Source: Pseudomonas sp. KUIN-1
Lineage (GTDB): Bacteria; Pseudomonadota; Gammaproteobacteria; Pseudomonadales; Pseudomonadaceae
Length of the DNA: 64,000 nucleotides
Reading direction: 5' to 3'
Assembly: GCF_009176725.1 (NCBI RefSeq)
Contig: NZ_AP020337.1
Location: forward strand, 4,347,501 to 4,411,500
Shown: positions 53,830 to 63,990 of the stretch, piece by piece
How positions within the stretch are numbered: position 1 is the first letter of the stretch
Layout: the number at the start of each line of letters is the position of its first letter
Notes under the pieces: generated by a model
The model's input: only the letters and a program-made list of their open reading frames with translations
What the model was told of the DNA's origin: nothing
Databases searched by the model: none
Position numbers and translations under genes: made by a program

Positions 53830-54369
53830 CTACGATGCTTGCGACAGCGCACGAGTAACTTCAGCAGCCATCTCTTCCGCACTATTTGCACCGTCAATTT
53901 GCAACACTGGAGACGCTTGCCCCAATAGCCATCGCTCGTGCCACGCCCGATTTCGTCCTGAAAAGTCCGGATTATCGTATTGCGAAGCCCATTCCCTGAA
54001 TCCCGCATGTATTTCATGCATGTCACCTCCGGGAGCTATACGCTCTCCAAAGCGTGATTTTTCACGAGCGTCCAGCCGTTGCAGTCGAATGGGTGTTGGC
54101 GTCACAACGAACACGATCAAATCGACTTGATCCACTAGTGCATCTCCCCAGACCATGCAAGAACCCGTTAGTACCCAATCCTTGTCTCCGAGCGCGTGTT
54201 GGATCAAAGTCACACGCTCGCTGACAGGCCGCTTCGTCGTAAAAGGCGGGTTCGTCGGCATCCAAAAATAATCATCGACGTCGGCGTGCAGCAACTCGAG
54301 TTGCATGGCAAGGTTCTGGCCTAACGTGGTGACGCCCGCACACGAGGCGCCTGTAATGTAAATTCGCAT
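53830..54369 (-). CDS. P-loop kinase-like ATPase
   Basis: A 179-residue protein of the adenylate-kinase-like AAA_17/18 type. The P-loop reads GASCAGVTTLG near residues 7-17, where the usual Lys before Thr is Val, so nucleotide binding may be weak or use another residue. A later Asp (VDDYFW) and an Arg-rich lid (RLQRLDAREKSRFGERI) are in place. The ATG at 54369 (MRIYITG) is chosen over 54417 because it starts the first beta-strand. Substrate unknown. Confidence 0.72.
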   Translation of the reverse strand: MRIYITGASCAGVTTLGQNLAMQLELLHADVDDYFWMPTNPPFTTKRPVSERVTLIQHALGDKDWVLTGSCMVWGDALVDQVDLIVFVVTPTPIRLQRLDAREKSRFGERIAPGGDMHEIHAGFREWASQYDNPDFSGRNRAWHERWLLGQASPVLQIDGANSAEEMAAEVTRALSQAS

Positions 54370-54745
54370 TTCTTCCTCCCAAAGTGCAGGTCGGGTTGTG
54401 GGCGGAAGATACCCCATTCCCTTTTCGATCTCACATTCACTCCCCCGTTGGCGTGACCGATGAGGGGCTTAGTTCTGCATGGAAATCAGATTTTGCTGGA
54501 TACAAGCAAAAGGTAGCGCTGCTTCAGGTCCAGCACAAAGTCATGAATACGCCATGGCTACATTCCTCACCTAGCCACTGACCACCTGAATGCTGAAATT
54601 GGCAAGGAATGCTCTCGGAACGCTGACGAATTCATGATAACCGAGCTAGCTGCGGGCTATGCTTGACGCCCTATGGTCTGTACAAATCATCGTCATCAGA
54701 GCATCAAAAGCCATCCATAAAAAAAATGACAAATTGGGGGTAAGG
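54370..54745. other. Intergenic region
   Basis: About 375 bp between divergent genes. No gene or clear element recognised. It should contain the promoters of the P-loop ATPase and of the large secreted hydrolase. Confidence 0.4.
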
Positions 54746-56866
54746 ATGAATCGCCTATTTCATGCTGCAGCGTTTGCAAGCGCCATGATGATCGTTGCAG
54801 CACCCGCCCAAGCCCGTATTACACAGTTAGAGATCCTGCGGACCGAACCTGCTTTCGGAGGCGAAAGCTTCGGGAATACAGGGACTTACGAACGCGTCTT
54901 TGCGCGCGCTCATGGTGAGTTAGACCCAGGAGCGGCTGAAAACAAGATTATTCAAGACATCGAACTTGCACCCCGTAACGGTCGCGGGATGGTTGAATAC
55001 ACGACTGATGTTGCAATCCTGCGTCCCGCTGACGTGGCTAAATCGAATGACATTCTTCTATTCGACGTGCCAAATCGAGGCTCTAAGCGCGCGATGTTAT
55101 TGTTCAACGCTGATATGCAGGGTAGTCCAGCAGCGTTCAATAACTTCGAAGTCGCCGGGGACGGTTTTCTGCAGCGCCAGGGTACGACGCTGATCGCGTT
55201 TGCCTGGCAGGGGGACGTTGCCCCGGGTGACAACCGCATGATGGTGCAATTGCCGACGGCCATAAATACTGATGGGTCTCCGGTAACAGGTGTGGTGCGC
55301 AGTGAGTTGACCACGCTCTCACCGACCGCCAGCCTTAACCTGTCCGCAGGTTGGTTCACCTCCACCCCGCCTCATACCAGCTATAAATCGGTTGAAACCG
55401 ACAATACCAAAGTGCTCGCGGATGGCTTTCGTCCGACGTTGACGGTGCGTTCGCGGGCAAATGCGCCCCGACAGGAAATTCCAGTGAATGACTGGAATTT
55501 TGGCGATTGCACTACGCCGAGCGAAACCCAAATATGCCTACCCGCCGGTTTTCAGCCCGGTAAGCTTTACGAGCTGATTTACCAGGCCAAGGAGCCGGCG
55601 GTAATGGGTATCGGTTTTGCGATTGCACGGGATGTTGGTGCGTTTTTCCAGCAGGCTGAGCATGACGATACCGGTGTGCCCAACCCTGTAGTGCATGGGC
55701 CCAAGGTCAAGTCGATTATCACTGGTTCATCACAAGCCGGGCGATTCATCCGCAGCATGATCGCGCTGGGTTTCAACCGCAGCGAGGAAGGTCAGCGGGT
55801 CTATGACGGTGCGATGCCGCATATCGGTGGCGGCCTGATGCCGCTCAACATCCGATTTGCTCAACCTGGCCGGGCGTGGGGCCAACAGGTCGATCATGAC
55901 TACCCTGCTTACGATTTTCCGTTTACCTATGGCCGGGAAACCGACCCTGTTACCGGACGCTCGCAGGGTTTGCTGGATCGCTGCAACGATAACAATACTT
56001 GCCCTCTGATATTCCACATGGCAACGGCCCTTGAACTTTGGGAAGGACGCCAGTCGCTTGGCCTTACCGATCCACTCGGCTTGCGCGATGCACATGAACC
56101 AGCAAACGTCCGCACTTTTATTATGGCAAGTACGCAGCATGCCCCGCCGTCTTTGCCACTCCCGGCTAACCCACCCTTTGGGCTTTGCCAGGTGCAATCA
56201 AATCCAAATCCACACACCTGGACCATGCGCGCAGCGTTCATCAATCTCGTTGGCTGGGTTCGTGATGAGACAACACCGCCAGCTTCGATAAAACCCTCTG
56301 TGGCGGACGGCACCCTCGTGCCGGCGGACAGGGTCAGTTTCCCGCTCATCCCCGCGACCCATTACGGTGGCGTTTCGCGCCCCGAGCTCCGCTACACCGG
56401 TGCCGTCAACAGCCTGCAAGTGCTTGATTTTGGACCTGGTTTTCGTCCCGAAGACAGCTCTGGCATTCTCACAAACGAGCCGCCGAAATCGGGGGTCGGC
56501 AGTTACGGCCTCCTGGTGCCTCAAGTGGATGCAGACGGAATTGATGTGGGTGGCGTTCGGGATGTGTATCTAGGCGCTCCCATCGGAACTTACACGGGTT
56601 GGAATACCTTCCGGCCCGAATTTTTTGATGGTGGCTTTTGTAACTTCCAAGGCAGCTTCCTCCCGTTTGCCGCGACGAAGAAAGAGCGAATCGTGGCCGG
56701 AGACCCTCGCCTTTCCCTGGAGGAACGCTACCCCACGAAGGAGGCTTATGTGTCTGCGGTGAGTAAAGCTGCAGACTCGCTGGTTGAGGTGCGAATGCTG
56801 CTTCCTGAAGATCGTGAACGGCTTGTAAAGGAAGCGCAGGAGAAAGGTGTGCGTGTAGGGCCTTGA
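54746..56866 (+). CDS. Secreted alpha/beta hydrolase-domain protein (PF20091-type)
   Basis: A 706-residue secreted enzyme. The signal peptide ends near residue 23 (MIVAAPAQA). The nucleophile elbow reads ITGSSQAGRFIRSM, typical of the large alpha/beta hydrolase_10 family, whose members act on unknown esters or polyphenols. The ATG at 54746 follows AAGG and starts the signal; a frame to 54659 is unsupported. It appears as a single gene with near-normal GC. Confidence 0.82.
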   Translation: MNRLFHAAAFASAMMIVAAPAQARITQLEILRTEPAFGGESFGNTGTYERVFARAHGELDPGAAENKIIQDIELAPRNGRGMVEYTTDVAILRPADVAKSNDILLFDVPNRGSKRAMLLFNADMQGSPAAFNNFEVAGDGFLQRQGTTLIAFAWQGDVAPGDNRMMVQLPTAINTDGSPVTGVVRSELTTLSPTASLNLSAGWFTSTPPHTSYKSVETDNTKVLADGFRPTLTVRSRANAPRQEIPVNDWNFGDCTTPSETQICLPAGFQPGKLYELIYQAKEPAVMGIGFAIARDVGAFFQQAEHDDTGVPNPVVHGPKVKSIITGSSQAGRFIRSMIALGFNRSEEGQRVYDGAMPHIGGGLMPLNIRFAQPGRAWGQQVDHDYPAYDFPFTYGRETDPVTGRSQGLLDRCNDNNTCPLIFHMATALELWEGRQSLGLTDPLGLRDAHEPANVRTFIMASTQHAPPSLPLPANPPFGLCQVQSNPNPHTWTMRAAFINLVGWVRDETTPPASIKPSVADGTLVPADRVSFPLIPATHYGGVSRPELRYTGAVNSLQVLDFGPGFRPEDSSGILTNEPPKSGVGSYGLLVPQVDADGIDVGGVRDVYLGAPIGTYTGWNTFRPEFFDGGFCNFQGSFLPFAATKKERIVAGDPRLSLEERYPTKEAYVSAVSKAADSLVEVRMLLPEDRERLVKEAQEKGVRVGP

Positions 56867-56988
56867 GCAGGGGTGACCGGAGGAAATCTGCTTGCAGATG
56901 TGTCAGTACCCGCTCTATTGGATCGTATGTAATAGCGGATGAATCACTGCGAGTCAGGAGACCTGACTCGCAGGAATGACACGGGAAA

Positions 56989-59900
56989 TCAGCGTTTCAG
57001 CTTGTCGACTTCCGCACTAAGATCTTCCCTATCCGCCATCCGACTCCACGACTCTGACACCCTCTCAAGCATCGCAGATGTCCGGGTGAACTCCACGGCC
57101 AGTGCTGCCCAACTTGAGTACTGCCTTGCTAGCACTCGCTCCTGAGCCCCTCCCTCCCCAAACGACTTCATGTAGGCGCCACGCTTGTTAAAGCACTCCA
57201 TCTCAAAACCGGTTTCAATTTGCTCTGAAGCAAGGTTTTCTATGACCATGCAAACCTCAGTCGGAGGCCAAATTGCCGCTACATCGAATCGCGGGGAGTG
57301 CGCGAAAGTCTTCCCTATATGCTGATCCGCAATATCGGCAATGTCTCTCTCAACTGCTGCCGTACGTACACCTGCAATCCAAGACTCAAGCTTCGCTTGA
57401 TCAACACCCTCTGCGGTAGCTCCAGGCAATGTTTCGAAAGCTGAAAGCAACCTGAATGAGACACTCGCTATATTCCTTTCGCGAGCTGTCAACTCCTTCC
57501 TTGCAGGCGAGTTCTTACCTCTAAAAACGTGGGACAGAATCTCTACAAAAATATCCGAGTCTTCGGCCATCTGCTTATAGATAACTAAGGGTCGTCGCTG
57601 ATCCTGAATGGCAGGTAGATACGCATACTCCAAACGTGCGATAGCAAGTGGTTCAACATCATCACGCCCATCAAGCTCTTTGAAAGCTGATTCGAGGTAA
57701 TAAGAGAGCATCGTTCCATTTTGTTTACTGTCAGACTGCCGTAACCCTTCAGAAAGCAGAGCAACAATCATCTCAGAATCAAATTCAGCTAGCCGGCGGT
57801 GCCCTAGACATAGGACGTCAAGACTCCGCTCGACAGCACGAAATTCTTTCACGACCCTCATCAAATCGTCCGAAGCCCCCTCATTCGGAACGATGTTAAG
57901 ACGCCGCCAGTATTGCTCGTGAACTTCCGGCCCTTGAGACTCAACAAAATCCCAAGTCCAGCTGTTAACCGGCCAACCGAGCAGCAAATAACATTTATCT
58001 CCTGCGTCAGGCACCAATGGAAATATCTTAGCCTCGATAATCTGAGACCAGGAATCTCCGTATCTTTGTGCGCCAAGTGCTGACGCGTAGAGGGCCAGCT
58101 CGGGAACTGGAGACTGAATTACCGTGGCCTCAACTAGCGTGACAAGATCTGTTTGAGTGATCTGCTCGATATCGATTGCCTGAGCCACGAGCATCGGAAT
58201 GGCGACCTTTTTTGTTAGTTCAAGTATACCGAGTGGACCGGCGCGCTCCAGGATACGGACCAAAGCCTCTTTTCTTAGAGCATCAGGCTCGAAATCCGTA
58301 ATCTCCTGATAACGCCCGATATGTGGCAACCAGTCATCAAAAAGCTGCTTGTCCTGGTAAATCGGATCGACAGGGCGATGCTTATCCAAAAGAGATTGAA
58401 TCCCCAGCCGCTCTTCCTCCTCAATAGCCCAGTCACTGTCTGCATAAAACTCGTGCTTGGCTGCCATCGCTTGAAGTGCACTCCAGACCGGGCTAGCTCC
58501 GTCCGATTGATGCGTGGCCAGATACGTATCAATAAACGCAAGCACAGCCTCCCGGTCGTCCGGCCTGAAGGCAGAGAAAGAGTTAACCAGCACTATTGCC
58601 CTTTCTTCATTATCAGCAGCCAATTTTATTGCACGACTTACCACTGCATGCTGTGCATCCCAAACTACTCCAAACGTAAGCTCCTCGGGATTTACAGATG
58701 CAACATCGCGAAGTTTGGGTTTTTGGGTCGGCGAGACAGAGTCATGCGACCGTGGGAGCAGCTTGACCAAGAGCTGCCATCCTACCGCTGGAACGTTGGA
58801 AAGCACGCTATCGATGCATGCAATACGCTGGCGAAGAGTTGCATGGGTGTTGGGCGACCAGGTAAGCAGAATGTCCCTCAAGCTATTGATCGGACGGTTG
58901 ACTCTGTTTGAGTCCGGCGTGGGATCCAGCTCGGCAAGCTTTGCTAACACTATTGCAGCTCGATTCAAAAGCTTTGGGTCCCAAGCTAAAACCTCAAGCG
59001 CCCAGAGGATTTGGATGTAGGGACCTGATGCACCAACCGACCAATCATCTTTGTCATGAAACAGACCAACGATCTTGTCCTGCTCGCCCTCGAACATAGA
59101 TTCGAGGGCCGTCAAAAAAGGGCTAGGCGCAGCCTCTGCGATCAAGGTTGTCTGACCCGATAGCCCCACCAATGTCCGGTGGTTCTTCCCCCACTCAGGC
59201 AGTGAGCTAAGTATTTCATCGACAAATTGCTGGGCGGTTGCCTGATTCATATACAACCCACCGACCTGGTCCATCGTCGCGATAATAAGGAGCGTAAGCG
59301 CCAGCCCTTCTCTCAACCATTTGCTGTAGTCCGCAGGGGAGACGTAATGAAGGGTAAATTTTTCATCACGAGACGGCTCTTCTACTACATGACTGAAAAC
59401 CTTCAGCACCGCAGCTTTTAAACGCTGCAAATCCTGCTCGCCAATCAATTGCCCGTAGAAGCTGAACGCATCAACCGGGGCCCGCACTTGCCAATATTCA
59501 CCAACCCGATCAAACGGGGGATCAGCCAACATGGTTGAAGGAAGCAGCTTTTCTTCCAAATCCGAGTATTCCCCCACCCCAGAAAGCTCCGCCACCAAAA
59601 GCCGGTCGAGTTTCTGATTGATGGACCAACCGCCAGCTAGAAAAGCGGCCTTCATTCCCGCGGCGCCACTTACCCACTCGGGCGGAGAATAGGGTCGATT
59701 AGAAATGAGTCGTTCCAGAATTGTGAGACTACGCCCACATCGGTGAGCTAATTCATACCCTTCGTCGCGCTCAATTCCCATCGCCGTAAAGCCGTCAACC
59801 ATTCCAGTCGCTGATGATCGCTTAAGCGACTTGTGCTTTCTGGCCTGAACCCCAGTTACTGCGGACAAAGTCGGCCCTTTAGCGGAAAGGACACCTGACA

Positions 59901-60732
59901 TCCGATCGCCATCGTTTGTAGTAATAAATATCAGGTTTGTACGCTGGCTTAGGAAACGTGCGGCGGCCTCAGTCTCGACAATCAGCGTTTTGACCTCCAA
60001 CGCTCTTTTGATGTCGGGAGGGGCCATCCGGATCGCCGCGACTGCAAAAGCAACAACTTCAATACCCGTCTCAGCCCCAAGCATGATTGCTTGAGCTGGC
60101 CCCGCGAGGTTTTGAAGCAACTCTTCGGCAACCTCCTGACGGTCACCCAGCACAACCTTCTCGTGCAAACGAGGCTTGAAGCGCAAGCTGTACATCTCCC
60201 AAAACTCGTCCGTGCTGAGCGCACCATTCCGTGGCGCATTACCCAAGACGTCTCTTGCGTACAGCGCCGCCACAGCTGGATGTAGATCAAGCCAGTGGAC
60301 CAACTCGACGGCATCGAGATAAATGACCTTCTTCCACTTACCCTCCCTAGTCCTCTCGTCTTCCCATTCCGTGAGAAGCTCCCGCGGCGTGTCCCATTTT
60401 TCCAGATTTACTAGCACCAGAGTGCTCTCAGCCATCTCGACGGGATCTGTTTTCCCTGTGCGCTTGTTGTAGTCATCGGTGGCCTTTCTTGCACCCGCAC
60501 CAGCTCCAAATTCCCATTTGGATTTGCCAGCGGGTACAAACTCAGCCGGCCCAGCTGTCTCAAGGACGCCATCCCAGCCTCGAATTTGGCCAGCATCCCC
60601 GCCCGGAAATCGAAATCGGCTAGCATCGGTGATGGACGCCCTTATCAAGTCAGCTATCAGGTCAGGAAGGTGCGCGCGAGCGTCAATCCTCTTTGCCCAT
60701 TTTGCTAACCCCGTCTCATCGATCCACTGCAT
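56989..60732 (-). CDS. Very large protein of unknown function, candidate defence factor
   Basis: A 1247-residue single-gene unit. AAGGA seven bases before the ATG at 60732 supports this start over GTG at 60750. Residues about 1-170 hold a compact module (FRFPGG, GWDG, PAGKSKWEFG, then DDYNKR and WKKVIYLDAVELVHWL) that could be a restriction-endonuclease-like domain. Residues about 212-290 look like a P-loop NTPase with a damaged Walker A (LGAETGIEV instead of GxxGxGK). The remaining ~900 residues are helical repeats, as in STAND-type sensors. I know of similar large proteins in defence islands but cannot name a system. It lies in an accessory region with Hachiman. Confidence 0.7.
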   Translation of the reverse strand: MQWIDETGLAKWAKRIDARAHLPDLIADLIRASITDASRFRFPGGDAGQIRGWDGVLETAGPAEFVPAGKSKWEFGAGAGARKATDDYNKRTGKTDPVEMAESTLVLVNLEKWDTPRELLTEWEDERTREGKWKKVIYLDAVELVHWLDLHPAVAALYARDVLGNAPRNGALSTDEFWEMYSLRFKPRLHEKVVLGDRQEVAEELLQNLAGPAQAIMLGAETGIEVVAFAVAAIRMAPPDIKRALEVKTLIVETEAAARFLSQRTNLIFITTNDGDRMSGVLSAKGPTLSAVTGVQARKHKSLKRSSATGMVDGFTAMGIERDEGYELAHRCGRSLTILERLISNRPYSPPEWVSGAAGMKAAFLAGGWSINQKLDRLLVAELSGVGEYSDLEEKLLPSTMLADPPFDRVGEYWQVRAPVDAFSFYGQLIGEQDLQRLKAAVLKVFSHVVEEPSRDEKFTLHYVSPADYSKWLREGLALTLLIIATMDQVGGLYMNQATAQQFVDEILSSLPEWGKNHRTLVGLSGQTTLIAEAAPSPFLTALESMFEGEQDKIVGLFHDKDDWSVGASGPYIQILWALEVLAWDPKLLNRAAIVLAKLAELDPTPDSNRVNRPINSLRDILLTWSPNTHATLRQRIACIDSVLSNVPAVGWQLLVKLLPRSHDSVSPTQKPKLRDVASVNPEELTFGVVWDAQHAVVSRAIKLAADNEERAIVLVNSFSAFRPDDREAVLAFIDTYLATHQSDGASPVWSALQAMAAKHEFYADSDWAIEEEERLGIQSLLDKHRPVDPIYQDKQLFDDWLPHIGRYQEITDFEPDALRKEALVRILERAGPLGILELTKKVAIPMLVAQAIDIEQITQTDLVTLVEATVIQSPVPELALYASALGAQRYGDSWSQIIEAKIFPLVPDAGDKCYLLLGWPVNSWTWDFVESQGPEVHEQYWRRLNIVPNEGASDDLMRVVKEFRAVERSLDVLCLGHRRLAEFDSEMIVALLSEGLRQSDSKQNGTMLSYYLESAFKELDGRDDVEPLAIARLEYAYLPAIQDQRRPLVIYKQMAEDSDIFVEILSHVFRGKNSPARKELTARERNIASVSFRLLSAFETLPGATAEGVDQAKLESWIAGVRTAAVERDIADIADQHIGKTFAHSPRFDVAAIWPPTEVCMVIENLASEQIETGFEMECFNKRGAYMKSFGEGGAQERVLARQYSSWAALAVEFTRTSAMLERVSESWSRMADREDLSAEVDKLKR

Positions 60733-61910
60733 GTCGCAATCCTTTTTCACATGACTAACAGACTGAAATCTCGATCACCGAGAACATGGATCCGATTATG
60801 CCTGAGATACCTAAAAGGGGACCTCCCCCGCAGACAAGTTGGATGCCGACCCAGTGTGGACTGTCGCACGGCGCGTCTTCTGATCGAAAACGGATCTCAG
60901 CGGCTCGCTAGCTGCCTAGGAGTTTAAGCGACGAGTTTCAGCAGATTTACCAACAGCTCTTTAAGCTCAGCGCGATCTGTATCATTTTCCCGGTACTCAG
61001 ACCGGTTGAGTATCTGCTCAGCCGTCATCAGCGGCCAGAGTTTACCTACAGACTTCGGCGGTCGGAAGGAACGACCGGTTGGGCGTCAACGTCAGAGATG
61101 CTCGTCCAGAAGCTCACGAAGCCCAGAGAGCTGGCTGCATTCGACCCAAAGCAGTCATTAACAGCAGGCCCGACCAAAAGAGAGTTCAAAGGTCAGACCT
61201 TCATAGCCTAGTCGCTCCTACCCATCAGAATCGATCTTTTCCCATAGCCCTGAATATCGAAAGGAAAGTCCTAAAATACTGGGTACGCCGGATGGCCTCT
61301 GGTTAGCCAAAATGAAGTTATGGCGCTGGCTTGGTCGAGGCGCACATACGTGAATGGCGTCTCAAGAATGATCATGATTCTGAGCGCTTCGGCGTTAGAT
61401 CTGATGGACCATAACCGCCATCCCGCCAGCCGAAGATTTCGGTTCCCATCTGCGGATACCGCAAAGGCATTATTGGTTCGTACGCCTGTGGGGAGTGGCT
61501 TTCACGAACCAAGCCTTGGTGAAGCCTCCGGCTGGGTCTTTCGAGCAGTCATCCCGCGCGCTGCCCTTGCCATGCCGGTTTGGACAGGGCCTCAGGAGTA
61601 ATAAGTCAACTCACTACCCCCACACAAACCAACGTCATTTCCTACAAACAATTAAGGCCTGAAGGCGCAGACAATAGACAGACTAACGCCTACGATAAAT
61701 CCATCCACACTGGATACGATCAAGTTATTACTAAAGCACGCACCTTGCTTAATAACTAGATAACAAGTAACACAACTCTTGCTGCACACTAGATAGCCAT
61801 ATACAACCAACTAGCGGACTTGGAAAACAATCTCGCTCGGCCTAACCTCGTAAAAATTCTGCATATACGATTATATACACATCAAGAATTAAATCAATTT
61901 AAGGAATATC
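60733..61910. other. Gene-poor stretch
   Basis: About 1.18 kb. The only coding-like piece is a minus-strand frame at 60924-61085 that reads, from a Met at 61028, MTAEQILNRSEYRENDTDRA... to LVNLLKLVA; it may be the end of a lost gene. The right third (61600-61900) is AT-rich and should hold the promoter of the DUF3757-type gene. No RNA gene, repeat or integrase was recognised. Confidence 0.45.
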
Positions 61911-62348
61911 ATGAAAAAACTATTGATCGGCGTCGCAATGGCTACGTCCCTGCTGGGCATATCCATGACCGCTCAAGCAACGGAAAACTGCCCTGCTGTC
62001 TCGAAGATCGAACAGGTCTCACCCGGTGTATACCGGGCGAGCGGCCATGACGGCGAGTGGACCGGCGTTCTGCAAGGCGTTGTTACAAAGAAAATGCCTG
62101 TGCAGTCCTTTGACCTGGCTATCGCTATTCAAGAGGGTGCAGACGCGCCTCAGATGTTGCAGCACTGCACCTACAACATCGGTGGACGCGAGGCGCTGGA
62201 CATGCGTTTCATCGCTAAAAACAATAAGGATTTCACTATAAAAACTGCAGGCAATACCTGGAAAAAAGAAGATGGGCCTTTTGGTCTTGTCTATAACGTG
62301 TGTGAAAAAACATCACCTGAAAACTGCAAGTTCACTGTCGTTCAGTAA
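61911..62348 (+). CDS. Secreted DUF3757-type protein
   Basis: A 145-residue secreted protein with a clear signal peptide (SMTAQATE, cleavage near residue 23). The mature part fits DUF3757: early Cys (ENCPAVSKIEQV), YRASGHDGEWTGVLQG and a second Cys pair near the end (YNVCEKTSPENCKF), probably disulphide-bonded. AAGGAA six bases before the ATG supports the start. Small proteins of this kind in plant-associated pseudomonads have no known role. Confidence 0.78.
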   Translation: MKKLLIGVAMATSLLGISMTAQATENCPAVSKIEQVSPGVYRASGHDGEWTGVLQGVVTKKMPVQSFDLAIAIQEGADAPQMLQHCTYNIGGREALDMRFIAKNNKDFTIKTAGNTWKKEDGPFGLVYNVCEKTSPENCKFTVVQ

Positions 62349-62404
62349 TACGAAATAACCTTGTCGCTCTTCAGCAAGCCTGCAATGGCTCGCTGAAGAG
62401 TCAC

Positions 62405-62980
62405 TCACGTCAGATCATGCAAATCCTTGCCCAATGCAGGCATGACCTCGAAATGAGAGAACACCACCTCCAGCCCTCCCCGTTCCGGGCTGCAGCACAT
62501 TGGGCCTACGGCATAAGACTCACTCACGGGAAATGGTGCCAGGCGCAGCAGCGGCCAGCGCAGGCCGTCGCTGGAGTGCTGAATACGCAGTACGCCCTTG
62601 GCGACGGTGACCCGCAGCCAGAGACCGGAGGACGACTCATCAAACGCACCCGTTGCCCAATCGGATTGTCCGCAAGTTAGAACGCTACCCAGCATCAAGG
62701 CTCCGTCGCTGACTTCAACGCCGGTTTTGACCCAGTTGCGCTCGTCAATGCGGACCATCAAGCCCGCCTGATCGTAAAGTGTCTTGAAATCACCCTGCAC
62801 ATGCACTTGCGCAGTGAAATCGCCGGTCACCGATACACCCAGAAAATGACCGGTGTCGCGGCAGAAACCGTAGTGCGTCTGCTGCCAGAAATCGGTTTGC
62901 GGGTCTGTGATGACTGTCAAACGCTCGTCCGTCACGCTGCAATGCCGGGGTTGGTTCAGCCAGATGCCTTTGTCGAACAT
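62405..62980 (-). CDS. DUF1349-family concanavalin-like protein
   Basis: A 191-residue cytosolic protein of the DUF1349 family, which has a concanavalin/lectin-like jelly-roll fold. Key parts are TDFWQQTHYGF, GDFTAQVHVQGDFKTLYDQAGLMVRIDERNWVKTGVE and WLRVTVAKGVLRIQHSSDG. Related proteins include YeaX-type sugar-binding or enolase-regulating proteins, but no enzyme function is proven. It is convergent with the DUF3757-type gene. Confidence 0.85.
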   Translation of the reverse strand: MFDKGIWLNQPRHCSVTDERLTVITDPQTDFWQQTHYGFCRDTGHFLGVSVTGDFTAQVHVQGDFKTLYDQAGLMVRIDERNWVKTGVEVSDGALMLGSVLTCGQSDWATGAFDESSSGLWLRVTVAKGVLRIQHSSDGLRWPLLRLAPFPVSESYAVGPMCCSPERGGLEVVFSHFEVMPALGKDLHDLT

Positions 62981-63444
62981 GTCGCCTCCTGTGTGGGGTT
63001 GTCGAGGGTGATCGAGGGTTTACTGACCTCATCTACTCCATATGCATGGACACCTTCCCAGTAATCAACATCAACCGACAACACAGATATCTGACCACAC
63101 CCTAAAACCTCACGCACCTTACCCACCCCAAAAAAACGACATTTCCTACGCCCCAACCCACCCCCACACCCTTGCCACCCCACCCCTGCCACGCTAACCT
63201 CCCCGCCGTTCGCTGCAAAATCAGCGGCTGGGTTTGGCGACCCAAAGAAAAGACAAAAATACGCTCCATCGCGAAACAGCAGATCCTGTCGGCCTGCATG
63301 TCGCGCTATGGCGGCTGTGCGCGGGAGATCTTCGGGTCTGCCGGGGTTTGTCTTTTTGCCCGGTTCGCCAACCTGCACACAGCTGCCACCCAATGTTTGG
63401 CGACAATCCGTGGCGGCTCTCGATAACCAAAAAGAGCGTCACCC
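62981..63444. other. Long leader of the BRO-N gene
   Basis: About 460 bp divergent from the DUF1349 gene. The left part (63080-63190) is C-rich with runs of CCC and CACC. The right part (63200-63440) has open frames in several phases on both strands, and a CCGGG...CCCGG hairpin near 63338-63361. It may be a structured leader or a decayed gene; I found no definite RNA family. Confidence 0.4.
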
Positions 63445-63990
63445 ATGCAAAATATCGTTCTCAGAAACACCCATACCCCCCATTTCGAAGCCACCCTCTT
63501 CCTCCGCCACCGCCGCACCCTGCGCGCCATTTTCACTGAATCTCAAGCCTGGTTCTGCCTCGCTGACCTTGCCCGTCTAATGGGCAGGCCGCTGGATGAG
63601 CGCGCCACGCTCAAGCTCGATGCGGATCAGCGTCGCGAGGTCTGGCTGGAAGCTCATGGCGAGTGCCAGCGGCAGTTGATGATCAGCGAGTCCGGCGTGC
63701 TGGCGCTGCTGGTTCATCACTACGTGCCCGAGAACCGCGCGCTGCGTCAGTGGCTGACGCATGAGGTGCTGACGACCTTGCATGATCAACAGAACGTCAC
63801 GCTGGATAACCCCAGAATGAGCCAGCTGCAATGGCCCGGCACATCGCTGAGCGTGCTGCACTGGCGCAGCGAAACCTGGGTTCGCTTGCGCGACATGCCG
63901 AATGTGGTGGCCGAGGCAGCTCCTCGTCCGAAGCGGCCGTTATGGCGCAGGGTGTTGAAGCGCATCAACACAATGCGCACTGCCGCCTGA
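63445..63990 (+). CDS. BRO-N domain protein (antirepressor-like)
   Basis: A 181-residue protein whose first ~115 residues match the BRO-N domain (RTLRAIFTESQAWFCLADLARLMGRPLDERATLKLDADQR ... LMISESGVLALLVHHYVPENRALRQWLTHEVL). This DNA-binding domain occurs in phage antirepressors and many bacterial regulators. The C-terminal part (about 120-181) is Pro/Arg-rich, without known fold. No other phage gene is near, so it is probably a chromosomal regulator. The 3' end lies just inside the window edge. Confidence 0.8.
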   Translation: MQNIVLRNTHTPHFEATLFLRHRRTLRAIFTESQAWFCLADLARLMGRPLDERATLKLDADQRREVWLEAHGECQRQLMISESGVLALLVHHYVPENRALRQWLTHEVLTTLHDQQNVTLDNPRMSQLQWPGTSLSVLHWRSETWVRLRDMPNVVAEAAPRPKRPLWRRVLKRINTMRTAA

